This document shows, one piece after another, positions 12,427 through 25,091 of a DNA stretch of 64,000 nt. This stretch comes from Heterodera schachtii (taxonomy: Eukaryota; Nematoda; Chromadorea; Rhabditida; Heteroderidae): positions 419,496 through 483,495 of the forward strand of contig SIJG01000065.1 of NCBI GenBank assembly GCA_023374025.1, read 5' to 3'. Numbering within the stretch: the stretch's first letter is position 1; each line of letters begins with the position of its first letter. Both the position numbers and the translations under genes were made by a program. Under the pieces are notes generated by a model. It saw nothing but the letters and a program-made list of their open reading frames with translations. It ran no database searches and was not told the origin of the DNA.

Positions 12427-15153
12427 ATGGAGCGTAAACATTCATCTACGGAGGTAAGTACAAAATTCTATGGTAATTATTCATTTTATCGGAAAAAATT
12501 ATGTACATTCGTTGGTTACAATTACACAAATTTGTATTGTTTGTTTTTGGATACGGCAAATCCCTATTATTTTTTATGCTTTAACACTTTCCTTTTGATA
12601 GAATCTTTTTATCTGCGCTCAAAGTGCCAAGCCCAACTCCGTTTTGTTGTTGGATTCTTTTTCTGGCTCATTGCGATGGTCGCTGCGAGGTTCCGAGTTT
12701 CAACAGGGAAATTTACAAACGGCAGAGCCAATCGGTAAGATTTGACAAAGCAATAAAAGATATGGACTTTTGTTTCCTGAGAATCTTGAAAATTATTAGT
12801 CGATTTAGCAAAAAACATATTTTTTCTGATAGACCCTTAAAAATCAATTAGTCACCTAAAGTTCAAGTACCACATTATTACCACACCCCCCACCTTTATC
12901 TTTACAGTGCCATTTCATTTCCAGGGAGTCATCCGTCGTTTCTATGCGTGGCATTGGCTGACAAGCCCAACTTGTATATAATCCCACTAATTCGTCCGTC
13001 GAAGAAAGAGGACACCTCGTCTCCCCGCTGTGCGCCTATCCGTTCAACTTTGGCAAGCAAAGCGCGTTTCATCCAAACGCACCCCTGCGGTGATTTCATT
13101 TTTATCGGCGCCGAAAACAAATTGCTAATTTGGGAGGTATTTTAATCCCAGCGAAATTGATTTTCATTTTCCACTTATTTCATTTTCAGATTCATTCTGG
13201 CCAATTGCTTTCCCAGGTCGAGGCACATTTGCGAGATATAAGCGCAATGCGAATTTCTTCGTGTGGCCATTTCTTGGTGACCGCCTCATTGGACGGAGAT
13301 GCGAAGGTCTTCATGACGGCCAAGTGGGAATTTATACATTTTTTTCATATGTCAATATTTTCTCTCCATGAATTTATAAATCCCCGAGAGACTAATCTTT
13401 CATTTGATGTCAAAAATGTGTGGTTCGACTAAATAAGAAAAAAGTTATGACCTAAGAAACTGAAGATGCGTCTAAAATCGATTTTCCAGAGAAAAAAAAT
13501 TTTTCGTAAAATTTTTTGGTTTTTCCTTAGATTTTTTCTAATTGTAAGAGAAAAAAAAATTTGCGGCGGTTCTCGGCCGATCGTTTAACATATAGGTTTT
13601 CAGAAATCCTTAACACATAAATATTAAGAAAAATACACAACAATTTTTATTTTATTTTTTACTAGAAAAAAACCTTTGAGAATTAGAAAATAAATTTTCG
13701 TTTTTAAATTATTTCAAGTGATGGGGAAAGGAATGAAAATAGTGTACCCTGGAAATTTAGAGGTTGATTTGTTTTTTGTTTTAATTTTCTTTGCTCTTCC
13801 AATCCGTTCTCCTCAATCAGTCTCATCACTGAACGTGACCTCGGCCTTTCCTCCGCCAATGTCTCTCCGTTCGCCGTTTATTCGCCCCATTCGCTTCCCA
13901 TCACAGACCTTTTTCTGTCTGGTGGTGCTCACTCGTCACTTCGAATTCTCTCCGTTTCAGCTGATCACAGCGCGGCACTTTTCTCATTGTCGACCCAACA
14001 AGTTGGGAACCTTTTTAAAAACAAAATAACGCTTTTTCTCCAGATTCTTCTGCGTGTCACTGCTGATCGGCCGTTGACCGCCTGCTGTATGGACTCGGCC
14101 GAGTTGCGCATTTTTCTTGCCGCTGATTCGGGTTCCATCCGTTCGTTGGACATTTGTGCGCAGGTCGTTCGTTTCGTTGACTCTGTGCTGATCAGCTTTG
14201 CCCCTGTCTTTTCTTCTCTTTATGCTCCTCTTTCTTCAGTTCTCTGATCATTTTGTGCCATTTTCTTCCGCCCCAAATTCGTCCTCTTCCCCCGCTGTTT
14301 CTTCGTATGTCCGTCGTTTTGACCACCAACACAATGCCCAAGTCTCCAAATTGTCAGTGTCCGCAGATGGCACGCGAATGGCGTCCGGAGATGAAAAGGG
14401 CTGTTATTCGGTGTGGGACACGGCAAATGGCCAATGTTTGCTGAGCGGCACAATGCATGGTAGCAGACCAACAATGAATTTATTTGTTTGCTAATTTACC
14501 CCCCTTTTTAGGGCCAATCTCCGCGCTTTCCTTCCGTCGCTATTGGCCGACCATCGATGAGTCATCAAAGAATGATTTGTACAACAGTCAATGGAATTCT
14601 GTGGCAGTTCTCCAGCGAAATTTTCCAACAAAACGGAGCTTAAAAATGATCAGACATTGGGGAGGGACTGACGAAGAGTCGGCTGTGGTCAGACATGCAT
14701 TTGGGAATCCATTCCATTTCATCAATTCAGAAAGATGTTGGCGAATTACTCGGCAAATTGGTCAAACAGATAAACAGCGGCGAAAGAATTTTGGCTTCTT
14801 GGGGTGACGGCATTGGCATACCAATTGGGAAAAAAGCGGTATTCCAAGCAATTAATTGTGTATTAGCCTTTAAATTGGCTTTGCCAATTCAGCCTTCGTC
14901 AAAGATCGATGGCAAAAGGCGGAGCATTTCAAATGCGAAATCGCCGTTAGCAAAAGCATTACACAACGGCGACGTCAATGGAAATATTGAAACTGCCAGC
15001 GAACGCGAGAAAATTTTGTCGAAGGAAGTGCGGTGCCTGCGTCGAGAGTTGGCGCGAGTTGTGCAGCTGAACGCGGAACTGTACAATTACAGCACAAATA
15101 TGGTACTGGAAGAGAGTTTCACGGAAAAGAGCACGAGGAGAAGCAACAGCTGA
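12427..15153 (+). CDS. WDR18: WD-repeat protein WDR18/Ipi3 (Rix1 complex)
   Basis: WDR18/Ipi3 works in the PELP1-WDR18 (Rix1) complex that matures the 60S ribosomal subunit; it belongs to the nematode PRO-1 class. A tiny first exon (MERKHSSTE, donor GTAAGT at 12454) precedes LFICAQSAKPNSVLLLDSF near 12605. WD blocks follow: TLASKARFIQTHPCGDFIF near 13045-13100, LLSQVEAHLRDISAMRIS near 13210, and AVYSPHSLPITDLFLSGG near 13880, which matches the HALPITD region of the human protein. Further blocks are CMDSAELRIFLAADSG near 14085 and HNAQVSKLSVSADGTRM near 14330. The diagnostic C-terminal helix EVRCLRRELARVVQLNAELY lies near 15025-15090, with the stop at 15153. One intron (about 13320-13800) is unusually long and AT-rich. 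Confidence 0.88.
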
Positions 15154-15867
15154 TGAAAAAAGAGAAACCATCATTTATTATCACTATTCAATATGAATTT
15201 TGTTACTGTTTTTGAGAGAATAACAAATCCAACATTCCAAGCGTTTGAAAGAACAGCCAATTAAATAATTTTGGGAGTCGGGCTCTTTTTTTAGAACATA
15301 AATCCGGGTTAACATTTTTCATCAGGATGATTTTATTGTTGAGTCATTGAAGACAAATTGTAGTCAGAGAAAAGCCGTTTATTTTTACGCTAATGTTTTA
15401 CTTAAGTTAAAGGGAAAACAGAATGAGAAAAACAAATGAAATGATTTACTGAAATCATTATTACAGCATGGTGGGCAAATGAGAGAGAAGACGAGGTGAG
15501 AAAGGGCAAGGAGAGAACATTTGTTTAACAATGGGCGAGGGATGGACGACAAAAGCGGCAAAGGCAAAAGGGGAAAGATCGACTGCTTAACCGCCCCCTC
15601 ACAACCAAATGGAATTGAATTTAAAATGAAAAATGCAAGAGAAAATAAGTCGCGAATTAGATCCAGTAATGCGCATCAATATTTGGCAAGACAATTGGCA
15701 ATTAGAAGAAATGTATGACAATCTCAGACACACCCGCAATCATTGTGATGGCCCAACGCCAAAAACCAACGCCCGCGTGAGGCGTCCGCCGTCTGTTGGC
15801 AATAAGCGAACGCAATTGCAACAAGGTGTCCGAGTTTTGATTTTTTCCTGAAAAATCCGATGAGGCG
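15154..15867. other. Convergent intergenic region, no supported gene
   Basis: Between the 3' ends of WDR18 and the ERMP1-like gene. Short open frames exist on both strands, including a minus-strand frame near 15830-15710 ending in FWRWAITMIAGVSEI that could be a short hydrophobic exon. None has a start, splice context or similarity that I can support. Confidence 0.4.
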
Positions 15868-18800
15868 TTATGTGCCAAATGAAGTGCCCACCATGCACAT
15901 ATTTGGTGGCAACTGCCAATTCCAAACTCGGCACTTCGTCCGTCGCGCTAACACTGCGTTCATTCTGTCATGGAAGCGATTAAGCGGAGAAAATGAAAAA
16001 TGCCCAACATTCTCAAGCAGAATCCAAACGAGACGTTCTCCGGGCGATTCAAATCCATAAGTCATAAACACAAAGTACGTTTTGCGTGTCCCAAAAGTGG
16101 CAGGGTCAAAAGGAGTCAATGACCAATGTCGCAATTGGAAGCCATTTAGCGGAGTGATATGCAATGACAATTTGTCAGTGCCACCTTGGATGGCGATGGT
16201 TAGGTTAAGTTGGTTTCCAGGTAGATGTTGACGCTGGACGAGTCGCACTGACAGAGGGCTGGCGATGGGCGGTTGGGTGGGCAGCGGCACCCACCGAGAA
16301 CGCCTTGGGAAGAAAAGGCATTTCAAATAAATTACAAAAAGTACTCCTCGACATACTCGGGAGGGAATAGTTCGTGGATAGCGGTGTAGTAAGGGAGCTG
16401 ACAATACTCATCCGAAGTGTGTGAGCAGTCCGGCTGACCAGCACCTTAAAAATGAACGGCGTAACTTTTTTTCAATTTTATGCACTTTTACCTTGCAAAA
16501 ACGTATGTTCTGGAAGATCGTCCGGACCACGATAGTCAAGAGTTTGAACAAAAAGACCAGAATCGGTAGAATTTAACGATGAAATTCGATTTCCAACAAT
16601 TTTTTTATCAAAATTATAAATTCGTCTTGTGGCATGCTAAATGAGAACAATGGCATTTAATTGACCAAATCCGACACAGACCAAAGCAATTAGTCGGCGA
16701 ACGCGTGGCTCATCTTCCGAAAATTTATAAGGTACTCCAACACTCGTAGTGGCAACGACCAGAAAAGCGAATGCAAAAACAGCGGTCATGCATTTGATCA
16801 TGAAATTCAATCGGCGACTCATGTAAACCAAATTGTTCTGAAACGAGGGCAAATTGTTGGGTATCCCATGAAGAAGAGACAAACAAATTTAATGCTAAAA
16901 ACAAAAACCAACCGTAAACAAAACAAAAGTGAAAGCGACGAGCAAAGAAAAGGCCATCATCACCTGAATTCCAATGACATTTCCCTATTCATGGCCCATT
17001 AAAATCACAAGTTCGGGGTTTATTCCGTTCCCAAGTCGGCCCATTGTTGGGACGAAAAAGTTGAACAGCATTTGTGTGTGACTACTGCACATGGCAATGA
17101 TCGGAGTCAAACATACAATTTGAGCAGTCAGAAGAGCGCGTGGGGAAAAGGCTTTAAAAAAGAGATAAAGCAAAAATGAAAAAAAAAAAAGTTGAAAGAG
17201 ACCTTTGAAAAGGCCAACCGATGTCATCAAAGAGACGAGAGGGTCCCGAAGAAGAGGGAAAAAGACATGGATGAAGAACAGGAAGGAGCTGGCGGTGCCC
17301 AGCCAGGTGAGCAGCAGCAGCACCAATGCCCATTGGATGATGGTGAAGTCGTAATGGACCCTCTCCAGCGAAGCCATGTGAGCACCCTTAAGGGGAAGAG
17401 CAAGGAAAGGCAATTTTGAATTGGGCAATAAAAAACGCACTTTGCGCCTCGCACGTTGTGCCATTGCGTTGTGCACAGCAATGGACGCGGTCAGCATGGG
17501 CAGAATATAAAGGGGGAAGACCAACTCGGGCAACGCGTACCAAGACATGGTCAGATTGAACACGCTGAGCACACAGACAACGAAAGCACCGACGGCAACC
17601 ATAGCGAAAAGGGCGAGAAGCTGGTGCCAAAAAGCAGCCTGACAATGCAGCAGGAAAGCGTAAGTGGAGGGAGAAAGTGGCAAAGAAAGCAACCATAAGT
17701 CCACCAATTGTGTAAGTGCCGTGCTGAAGACGACGCCAAACCAAAAAAGCGACGACCAAACAGACGGAATAGTGCAGAAAAACAGCTAAAACAGATGGAT
17801 AACCGCGGAAAAGTCCGTTTTGCTTGGTCGAATCCTACCTATATGCATGCTGAAAAATACGGTGAACAGGCCGACCACGTCGAAGAACACCCAATTGCTG
17901 CCCTCGTTGAAGTCGGCGGGCTGTTTGAGATAGGGTGAGCGTATCAGTGCCTTGGCCAGAGCCAACACATTGTCGCCAGAACGTTGAATGGCGCCCGGTT
18001 CGATCCGCTGTGGTTGGTCGAACTCAGTGTGGTACACCCACCCGTTTCGAATGTAAGCGATGTCGAACCCTAAAAAATAAAAATAAATTACAAATTCCTG
18101 AGAAAAAACCCGATATTCGGCCATAGTCACGAAAAACGCGAAAGTCCGTGTCAGATGGAATCACTCCAAGCTGAAATATTTCTTGTCCCATCACACTGCA
18201 GTGCGGGTACGGAGCGTTGTCAAGATAAGTTTTGATCAACCAAGATTCACCGGGACCAGTCTGAAGGGGGGGGGGGGGAATATTACGATTTTTTAGTTGG
18301 AGTAATAAATGGGCTTTCCCATCCGGCTGTCCTCGGGTGGTATTTCTGAACCTGAAACACCAATTCTCGGCCACCTGCGCCACAGCCCTCGAGGTTAATG
18401 AATGCCCGAATTGAGTGGCGCCAAGGGTGGTCCGTTATAAAACCATGCGACGCCTGCAGGAAATTTTCTTCAGCTGAAAATGTAAATTCCTTACAAGGAG
18501 AACTTTTTCCCATTTTGCTGATTCAAAATTTTATACCAAAAACTCACCAGCATTGAAGAGGAACAGAATGTCGTTTTCCAAAGGCTTTTCCGAGTGTGCC
18601 AACACTTCCAAAATGTCGGCCATAATCGCACAGGACACCGCGTCGTCCGTTGCGCCGGGCGTGTCGGGCAGCGTGTCATAATGGCAATTGATCAGAATGG
18701 AATGATCAGTGGGCCGTTGGCCTCGCGGTCCAATGCGAACAACCAAATTGGTCACTTTGTGGTAGCAAAGAGTAAACACAGACAGAAATTTTAAGTCGAA

Positions 18801-19377
18801 ACAGCCGCTTGGCCTTTGGACGTCCAATTCCTTAAATTGGCCAACGGATGATCGTTAATTTTGCTATTCAAAGAGAAACGCATTTACCAATCGATTGACG
18901 CCCTTTCGCTCAATCACCGTTCTGAGCTGCTCGATTTTCGAGGTCAAAATTCGGAATGCGTGAATCTAATAGTAAGAAAAAAAAAAGTTGAAATTTAAAA
19001 ATTTCGATTTGAGTGTTTTATCCTTTCAAAATCAAATTGGCCACTCACTTCACAATTGTCGGACCCACTCGGCCGCGGTCCAAGATCTGTCAGCGCATTG
19101 AGCACAACTCGGGCACGCTCTTCCGAAAAATTGCCCTTTTCAGACGAAGAGACAACCGAAGGCATGCGCTGGTCCTGCCAAACCACTGAAAGACAATTAA
19201 ATGCTGTGAAAGGGAAGCGACGATACTCATTCCGTAGAGAGTGCCCACGAGACAGAAGACGAGAAGCCAGTGAAGAAAGCCAAGCTAAACGGGCAGCCTC
19301 ATTAACAGGACTAGGCGGATTCAGTTAAAGGGGCCTACTTCCGTTTCACAATTTGCTTGTAAATCCCTAATTTTCAT
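15868..19377 (-). CDS. ERMP1: Endoplasmic reticulum metallopeptidase 1 (M28 family)
   Basis: ERMP1/Fxna proteins are multi-pass ER membrane proteins with a lumenal M28 zinc-peptidase domain. A short first exon starting at ATG 19377 ([13 protein letters not shown]) is followed by a transmembrane exon ([18 protein letters not shown]) near 19300-19240. The peptidase domain gives [18 protein letters not shown] near 19100, [20 protein letters not shown] near 18700-18640 with the His and Asp zinc ligands, FLFNAGE near 18550, [20 protein letters not shown] near 18450, [17 protein letters not shown] near 18160, and [16 protein letters not shown] near 18030. Hydrophobic segments fill 17900-16640. The lumenal C-terminal domain shows [18 protein letters not shown] near 16400 and ends at 15868. 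A run of C residues forms the 3' splice-site pyrimidine tract near 18270. Confidence 0.92.
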
Positions 19378-19913
19378 TAAAACGATAAAAATTTACATCC
19401 CTAAAGTTGGAGTTTTGGATAGCTAATTTTAGGCGTCCAATGTTCAGTTTCTTTGGCCCATAACTTTATTTTCTTACTTGGTCAATGCCTACATTCTTTC
19501 GGTCCTCAATTCTCCTTTAATTTTTAATAATACTCCAAAAAATCGAATTTTGAAATTCTGGACATAATATTCTAAAACTGGTCACATATCCATGAAAACT
19601 CGCCTCATTCGGTCCCCCATTTCGATGAGTCCTCGCCGTCGTTTCTTCTCCGCCAGTCCTCCCATTTCTGTTGTCAGTTGGTCCTTCCACCGTTGTTTCT
19701 GTCTGTTGTGTTTGTGCCCTTCGTGATCTCAATTGGCCTTGTTGGTCCTCCATTAGTGGCCAATGTTAAAAAATCTTTATAAATATTTAGGACCTCTGTA
19801 ATTTTTTGGTAAAAATGACAATAAGTATAGCGGCACTTTTATATGTAGTTTAGGTGGGACGATTTTTAAACAGAAAAGCAACTAGTTTTCAGGATTCTTT
19901 ATTAGGTAGTTTA

Positions 19914-20098
19914 GGGGTTTCGGGGTCGCTGAACACGAGTTTGATATTTATTTCGACTAAATTCGAATTCAAAACTTGAACTCGAACAAAAAATCGAGAA
20001 TTCAAAAATTTGAATTTTCGACTTTTTGTTAAAATTCAAGTTCAGGGTTCGAAATTAGTCGAAAAATATCAAGCTCGTGTTCAGCAACCCCAAAAAAT
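19914..20098. repeat. Imperfect palindrome built from the dispersed module
   Basis: Two inverted copies of the module face each other: CGGGGTCGCTGAACACGAG at about 19921 and its complement ending near 20095 (CTCGTGTTCAGCAACCCC). Between them lie AATTCGAA and TTTTCGACTTTTTG motifs. Outer inverted ends and a target duplication were not found, so it may be an old or truncated element. Confidence 0.7.
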
Positions 20099-20925
20099 CC
20101 TATTTGCGAAAAATATAATTAAAAAAATTTGTAAATCAAGAGGGTCCCTCCCCCAATGTTTTTAGGTTTTTCCTTTGTTCTAATGAAAAAAATTGAGGAA
20201 ATCGGAGATATTCTTTAATTATCCAATCCCCGTTTTAATTTGATGATTTTTTAACTTTAATGAGAATTTTTGTGATTTCTGCGGTCTCTCCAGCGTCGGA
20301 AAATTTGAAGGTGAAATTATGTGTAATAATTTAACAAAGTGAAAAACGTTCCACCGATTACAAAACGGAGTGAACGGAATGGTGCGCTATTCGCTCAGCA
20401 AAGTCAAATTCTTGGCCCGTTTTTTATGAACAGAAAATTAGCAAAACATAAATCTGCGCATTTTCAAACGAAAGGAATGAGGGACGGACGGACGACCTTC
20501 CACCACAAACCCAGCCAAATTTGGTGGGGTGACAGATTCTTTTAAGTGGAATTTTGTTCTTTCTGTATTAATAAACAAAAAACATAATCAATAGTAGGGA
20601 TTGTTCCAGTTGTAACTAATTAAATACCTATTTCGAAGATTTTTAAAATCGAAAAAAAATTTTCCCAAGAGAAAAACAAATTTTAGGGTTGAATTTTTAA
20701 GAAAATGTTTCATTCCTAGGAGTAAATTTACTGAAATTGTTTCGATTTATAGGAGTGTGTTTTTCGTTTGTTGCGGCTTTCTCTACATATTTCTGGGTAA
20801 AAAACCCGCGACCGATTCACTCGAATAGAGCAATAAAATGACATTTTATCTTTCGTTGGATTCGAATGTTATCCTAAAAATTCAGAGATAACTGTCAAAG
20901 AAAAAAAACGAGGGCAAAATCTGGC

Positions 20926-21376
20926 GGTAATACTGTAGTTTGTCCCCCCTTTTTTGGAAAAAAAATTTTCAAATTTTTTTTTGCCCTAAAAACAAGTTTC
21001 CAGGGGTTTTTGGGGTCACTGAACACGAATCCGGCATCCATTTCGGCCAATTTCGGATCCCGGACCCGAATTCGAACAAATGTCGAAAATTCAAATTTTG
21101 GGTCTAAAAATGACATAAATGATGTTTTATTGCAAAATTGGTAACTTTTAGAATGCTTTCGTGTATTTAAACCGATATTGAACCAAAAATGCGAAATTCG
21201 AAAATTTGAATTTTCGACTTTTTGTTCGAATTCGAGTCCGGGATCCGAAATTGGCCAAAATGGGTGCCGGATTCGTGTTCAGCGACCCCCAAAACCCCTG
21301 TGAACTTGTTTTTAGGGCAAAAAAAATTTTGAAATTTTTTTTTCCAAAAAGGCGGGGGGCAAACTACAGTATTACC
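20926..21376. mobile_element. Foldback element, ends GGTAATACTGTAGTTTG
   Basis: A 451-bp non-coding element. The left end GGTAATACTGTAGTTTG is repeated inverted at the right end (CAAACTACAGTATTACC). The inverted arms continue through the poly-A/T stretch into the shared subterminal module (near 21010-21090 and 21190-21290) around a short centre. No exact 8-bp direct flank was found, unlike its relatives. Confidence 0.8.
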
Positions 21377-21663
21377 AAATAATTTTCTGGTCATTTCTTT
21401 TTTTATGAGGGTAAACTACATAGAACCAAAATCTTTTCATATGTATAATCTTTATGTTAATAATTTACTTTTATCAAGTTCCAATATTTCTCCTTGTTAG
21501 TGGTAATACGAGATCCCAGAAATATTTTATAATGTGAAATGAAATGGGTTACAGTGACGGACATCCAACATTTAAAGATGGATCGAAAAAGCAAGAACCT
21601 TTGAACAGCAAAATCTTGATCAACTTCCTTCTCTGAATCAATCTCATCTCCATTTCTTCCGTT

Positions 21664-23791
21664 TCAATGACGACGGCTAAAATTTACAAAAATAAAGGCA
21701 TTTATGGAATTAATATCAATAAATAAATATGTAAGAAATGAACTTTGGTAGCTATTTTTTTGTGAAACCGATTGACTCACCGGTCACGACTTCGCGAACG
21801 ACGAGAAGGTTTACGATCGCGAGAGCGGGAGCGAGAACGACGATGCTTTCGAGAGTGCGAACGGCTCCGACTGCGACTGAAAAATTTCAATCACTGGACC
21901 TTTGATTAAATTTTCGGCAAATAGGTCGTATCTAGAAAAGTGACTTTTTAATGAAAATCTCAAAAACTTAACCTCCTAAAAAGTTTTCAAAATGCGCGCA
22001 GTAAAAAAATGTTCTTAAAAACAAAAAAATTCGTAGCTTAATGTCAATTTGTAGAGGACAGATGCATTTGTTAAAAAGATGTGCGCCGGCGCACTCTTTT
22101 ATAGATTGGAAAATACACCTTGTCCTTTTAGAATACACTTAGTATCTTTTTAACTTTACTGTTTTAAACTTCGGTAAACTCATCCATGTTGAACATGGAT
22201 ATTACAGTACCCATTTTTTTTTTACATGACAATTGGCAGGGGTCCTTAATTGCATTTTGCTCGCTCTAAAATGTGTTGAAGACTCTCACATACCTGCGCT
22301 CCCGCTTACGATCGCGATCATCCTCACGTCCCGACCGACGACGACGCTCCTCCCGGTCCTTGTCATCCGCGCGTCGTTTCTCCGACCGACGCTGATCGAT
22401 TGCTTTCTTTAAGTTTAACATGTAAATTATTGAATGCTTAGGACACGAGCCTTCATTTCAGCAAAACGGTCTCTGATCTCAACCATTCCCAGGTGCATTT
22501 TGCCCCCGTAATGGTCCTGCAGTCGCGACTCGTGGTCCATGATGTTCAGTTGGGCCCCGCATGCCTCGCACACGCGCAAACGCTGCATCATTGCCGGGTT
22601 CATGTTGCGCATTTCGCTCTCCAACTCGCGCTTCTTACGCTTTAACTCGTCCACCTCCTTGGAAAGTTCGATAGACTCGGCTATGCGCCCTTCGTTGCCG
22701 AGTGCCTCCACTTGGACCAGCGCCGTTCCGATTTTCTCGTTCATCTCGAAGACTTTCTGGGTCTGGAAATGAGTAATGCTTCCACTCAATCACAGAATTC
22801 TCTGCTTCCAAATGTGAAGAGGCTTCAGCACCACAAACACTCACCCGTTGTTGCTCACTAATGTCCATGTTCTGCTCCGCGTCTCTCTTCACTTTTTCCT
22901 GAAGACGACGAATGTCAGCGTCCACAATGCGAATGGCATCATCCAACTCTTCAAAAGCCTAAAAAGCGGCTTTGTTCACTTAAAAACTAAAAAAAGATTC
23001 GCTGGAAAATCGACATACGAAAACATTGGAATTGCCCACTGAGATACCCTCATTCACATCAGCACAGAATTAGCAATTCAATTAAAATTGCTACAAAAAC
23101 ATTTAGTTGTCTGACACTTGTCTAAAGTTTGACTTACCATTTCGCTCAAACATACATATTTCGAGTGGGTGGGTGACAATTTTTTGAGTCCGATAACTTA
23201 AGAAAATTTCTGTGGCAGTTTCTCTTTCCAATTAAAACCAAATGTCTTTAGTATGCGGTACCTAAGAGGTCACTAACCAAGGCCTCTCAAGGTAAGTCTA
23301 ACACAGTCCAATTTGCCAGGTCTGTTACCGGAAGATTTTGACTTTACAGCAGTCAAAGTCACCAGTTGCGAATTTGGCGAAAATATCAGTTAATTGTAAG
23401 GAAACACCGGAACAGACCTGGCTATATTTCAGAGTTCGTGCCATTTGAGAAGGTTGTCTTTCTTTTTCAATATGTCAATCAAAAACCAACCTCGATGTCA
23501 TAGAAAAGGTCCTTCTTCTCCTGTGCACGGTTGAACTCGCCCTTGTGAGCCGGTTCATGCAACTTTCGACAGGACATCATCGATTCCAGCCTCGTATCGG
23601 ACAACAAATCGCGAGGACAACACCCAAGCAAATAGGCACGACACACCGAATGATGGTCAAAGGGAGGCAGTCGGCGACCCTCCTCCTCCGCACGTTGCTG
23701 GCCCATCAGCTGAAAAAGTGTACATTGTTAACTGAATGCCGAATACCCAGTCCACAACCTGTGCAATCATTTCACGCATTACATCAGTCAT
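21664..23791 (-). CDS. LUC7-like U1 snRNP-associated splicing factor
   Basis: Homologue of LUC7L/LUC7L2, which stabilise U1 snRNP on 5' splice sites. ATG 23791 begins MTDVMREMIAQ; after an intron comes LMGQQRAEEEGRR, then the first CCCH-like zinc finger around CRAYLLGCCPRDLL and CRKLHEPAHKGEF near 23650-23540. A coiled coil follows (near 22950-22660). The second zinc finger (VCEACGAQL, then LQDHYGGKMHLGMVEIRD) lies near 22575-22470. The C-terminus is an RS domain split over exons near 22400-22290 (DDRDRKRERR-type) and 21890-21785 (SRSRSRSHSRKHRRSRSRS), ending at TGA 21666-21664. The long intron between the two RS exons contains two perfect palindromes. No clear start upstream of 23791 is needed to match the family. 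Confidence 0.9.
22081..22200. repeat. Two perfect palindromes in the LUC7-like intron
   Basis: GTGCGCCGGCGCAC (22081-22094) is a perfect 14-bp palindrome. ATCCATGTT-G-AACATGGAT (22182-22200) has perfect 9-bp arms around one base. Both lie in the intron between the RS-domain exons and could form RNA hairpins in the pre-mRNA. Confidence 0.75.
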
Positions 23792-23880
23792 TTTTACGAA
23801 TTCTCTCCTTTAGATAGTAATTGTAATGCAAAATTTGAAAAGTCCGACTATCTGTATAGACAAAAGTATAATGATGAAAG

Positions 23881-24337
23881 GGTAATACTGGAGAATCTGG
23901 GCTCCACCCAAAAAATTATTTTTCTGCTGTGAAAAGTTCAACCCTGGGGTTTCCGGAGCTTCTGATCACGAATATGATATCAGATTTGTAAAAAATCATT
24001 GATTTTTATCCTGATTTTGAAAATCTTAGATTTTTCGAAATTTTGACCAACATGATCAAATGCTGCATTTTTTCGAGTGAGGCAACCATATATGATCAGC
24101 ACTATTTATCAACCAATGAGATGATCATAGAACAATCGAAAACATAAACAATCAACATTTATTACCCTGCCATGTTGGTCAAAATTTCTAAAATCTATGA
24201 TTTTCAAAACAAATGATAAAGTCAATTATTTTGCAAATTTTGATATCATATTCGTGATCAGAAACACCGAAAACCCCAGGTTCATTTTTTTCACAAGAAA
24301 AATTTTTTGGGTGGAGCCCAGATTCTCCAGTATTACC
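23881..24337. mobile_element. Foldback element with 8-bp target duplication GATGAAAG
   Basis: A 457-bp non-coding element. Ends are GGTAATACTGGAGAATCTGG and its exact complement, with arms extending through GGGCTCCACCC. It is flanked directly by GATGAAAG at 23873-23880 and 24338-24345. The centre has variant module motifs (CTGATCACGAATATGAT). Confidence 0.9.
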
Positions 24338-24599
24338 GATGAAAGATTATTTCCTAGTGCCCAGGAAAACCACAAACTTCTCTGAATACAGGGCGAAAAT
24401 TCGAAATTTTCCCGAAGTGTAAGAAATGTTTCCCATGTACATGTGTCTTTCAATTTTCGTTTGAAAAGTGCGTGTGAAATGGAAACGACAATCACTTTTT
24501 ACCCTTTTCAGAACAAAACAGTTTTATTGACTGTGATTTCAGCTCGGTTATTTGTCAAAGAGAACCGGGTGTTAGCTTTTGACAAGGACCACAGCACTG

Positions 24600-24755
24600 G
24601 GTACTAATGCACTTTACCAGACATAATTTTTTTTTGTTCTTCGACTCCTATTCGGCGTTGTAAAATCGATTTTGAAAAATTTTCGATGTTCGACCAAAAG
24701 TTCGATTGAATTAAGACAAAAAAAAAATTTATGTCTGGTAAAGTGCATTAGTACC
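24600..24755. mobile_element. Short foldback element with 8-bp target duplication CAGCACTG
   Basis: A 156-bp element with ends GGTACTAATGCACTTTACC and its complement, continuing through CAGACATAA. The direct flank CAGCACTG is at 24592-24599 and 24756-24763. It has no coding capacity. Confidence 0.9.
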
Positions 24756-25091
24756 CAGCACTGTCCCGTTCAAACTTTTATTATCTGTATTGGAGTACAA
24801 AACGGCGATGATGTGCAAGGATTTTGACAGTCGAGCATATTTTAAAAAGCATTTCCCGAAAACCTTCCCTTTCCCCGGTTCTTTTTCCTTTCCTTTTCTA
24901 TTTATTTATTTTTTTTTTGGCGTATTATGTATTAAATCGTTAAATTTAAATTTAAATAATAAAATGGAAAGATCAAAAGGCAGCAAAATCCAAAAAAGGC
25001 ACTTATTTTGCGTGACTTATACAGTATATGTGAGCCTTATTAAGGTAAAGTGAACTTTCATTCAATAAATATTTCTTTAAATTGATTAAAA

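Larger units (their letters stand above)
19378..21663. other. Intergenic region rich in foldback repeats
   Basis: This 2.3-kb gap between two minus-strand genes has no supported coding sequence. It holds an imperfect foldback at about 19914-20098 and a 451-bp foldback element at 20926-21376, each annotated separately. The rest is AT-rich sequence with short chance open frames. Confidence 0.6.
23792..25091. other. Intergenic region carrying two foldback elements
   Basis: A 1.3-kb divergent gap between the LUC7-like gene and RAD17. It contains the complete elements at 23881-24337 and 24600-24755, annotated separately. I see no gene in the remainder. Promoters for both flanking genes must lie here. 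Confidence 0.6.
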
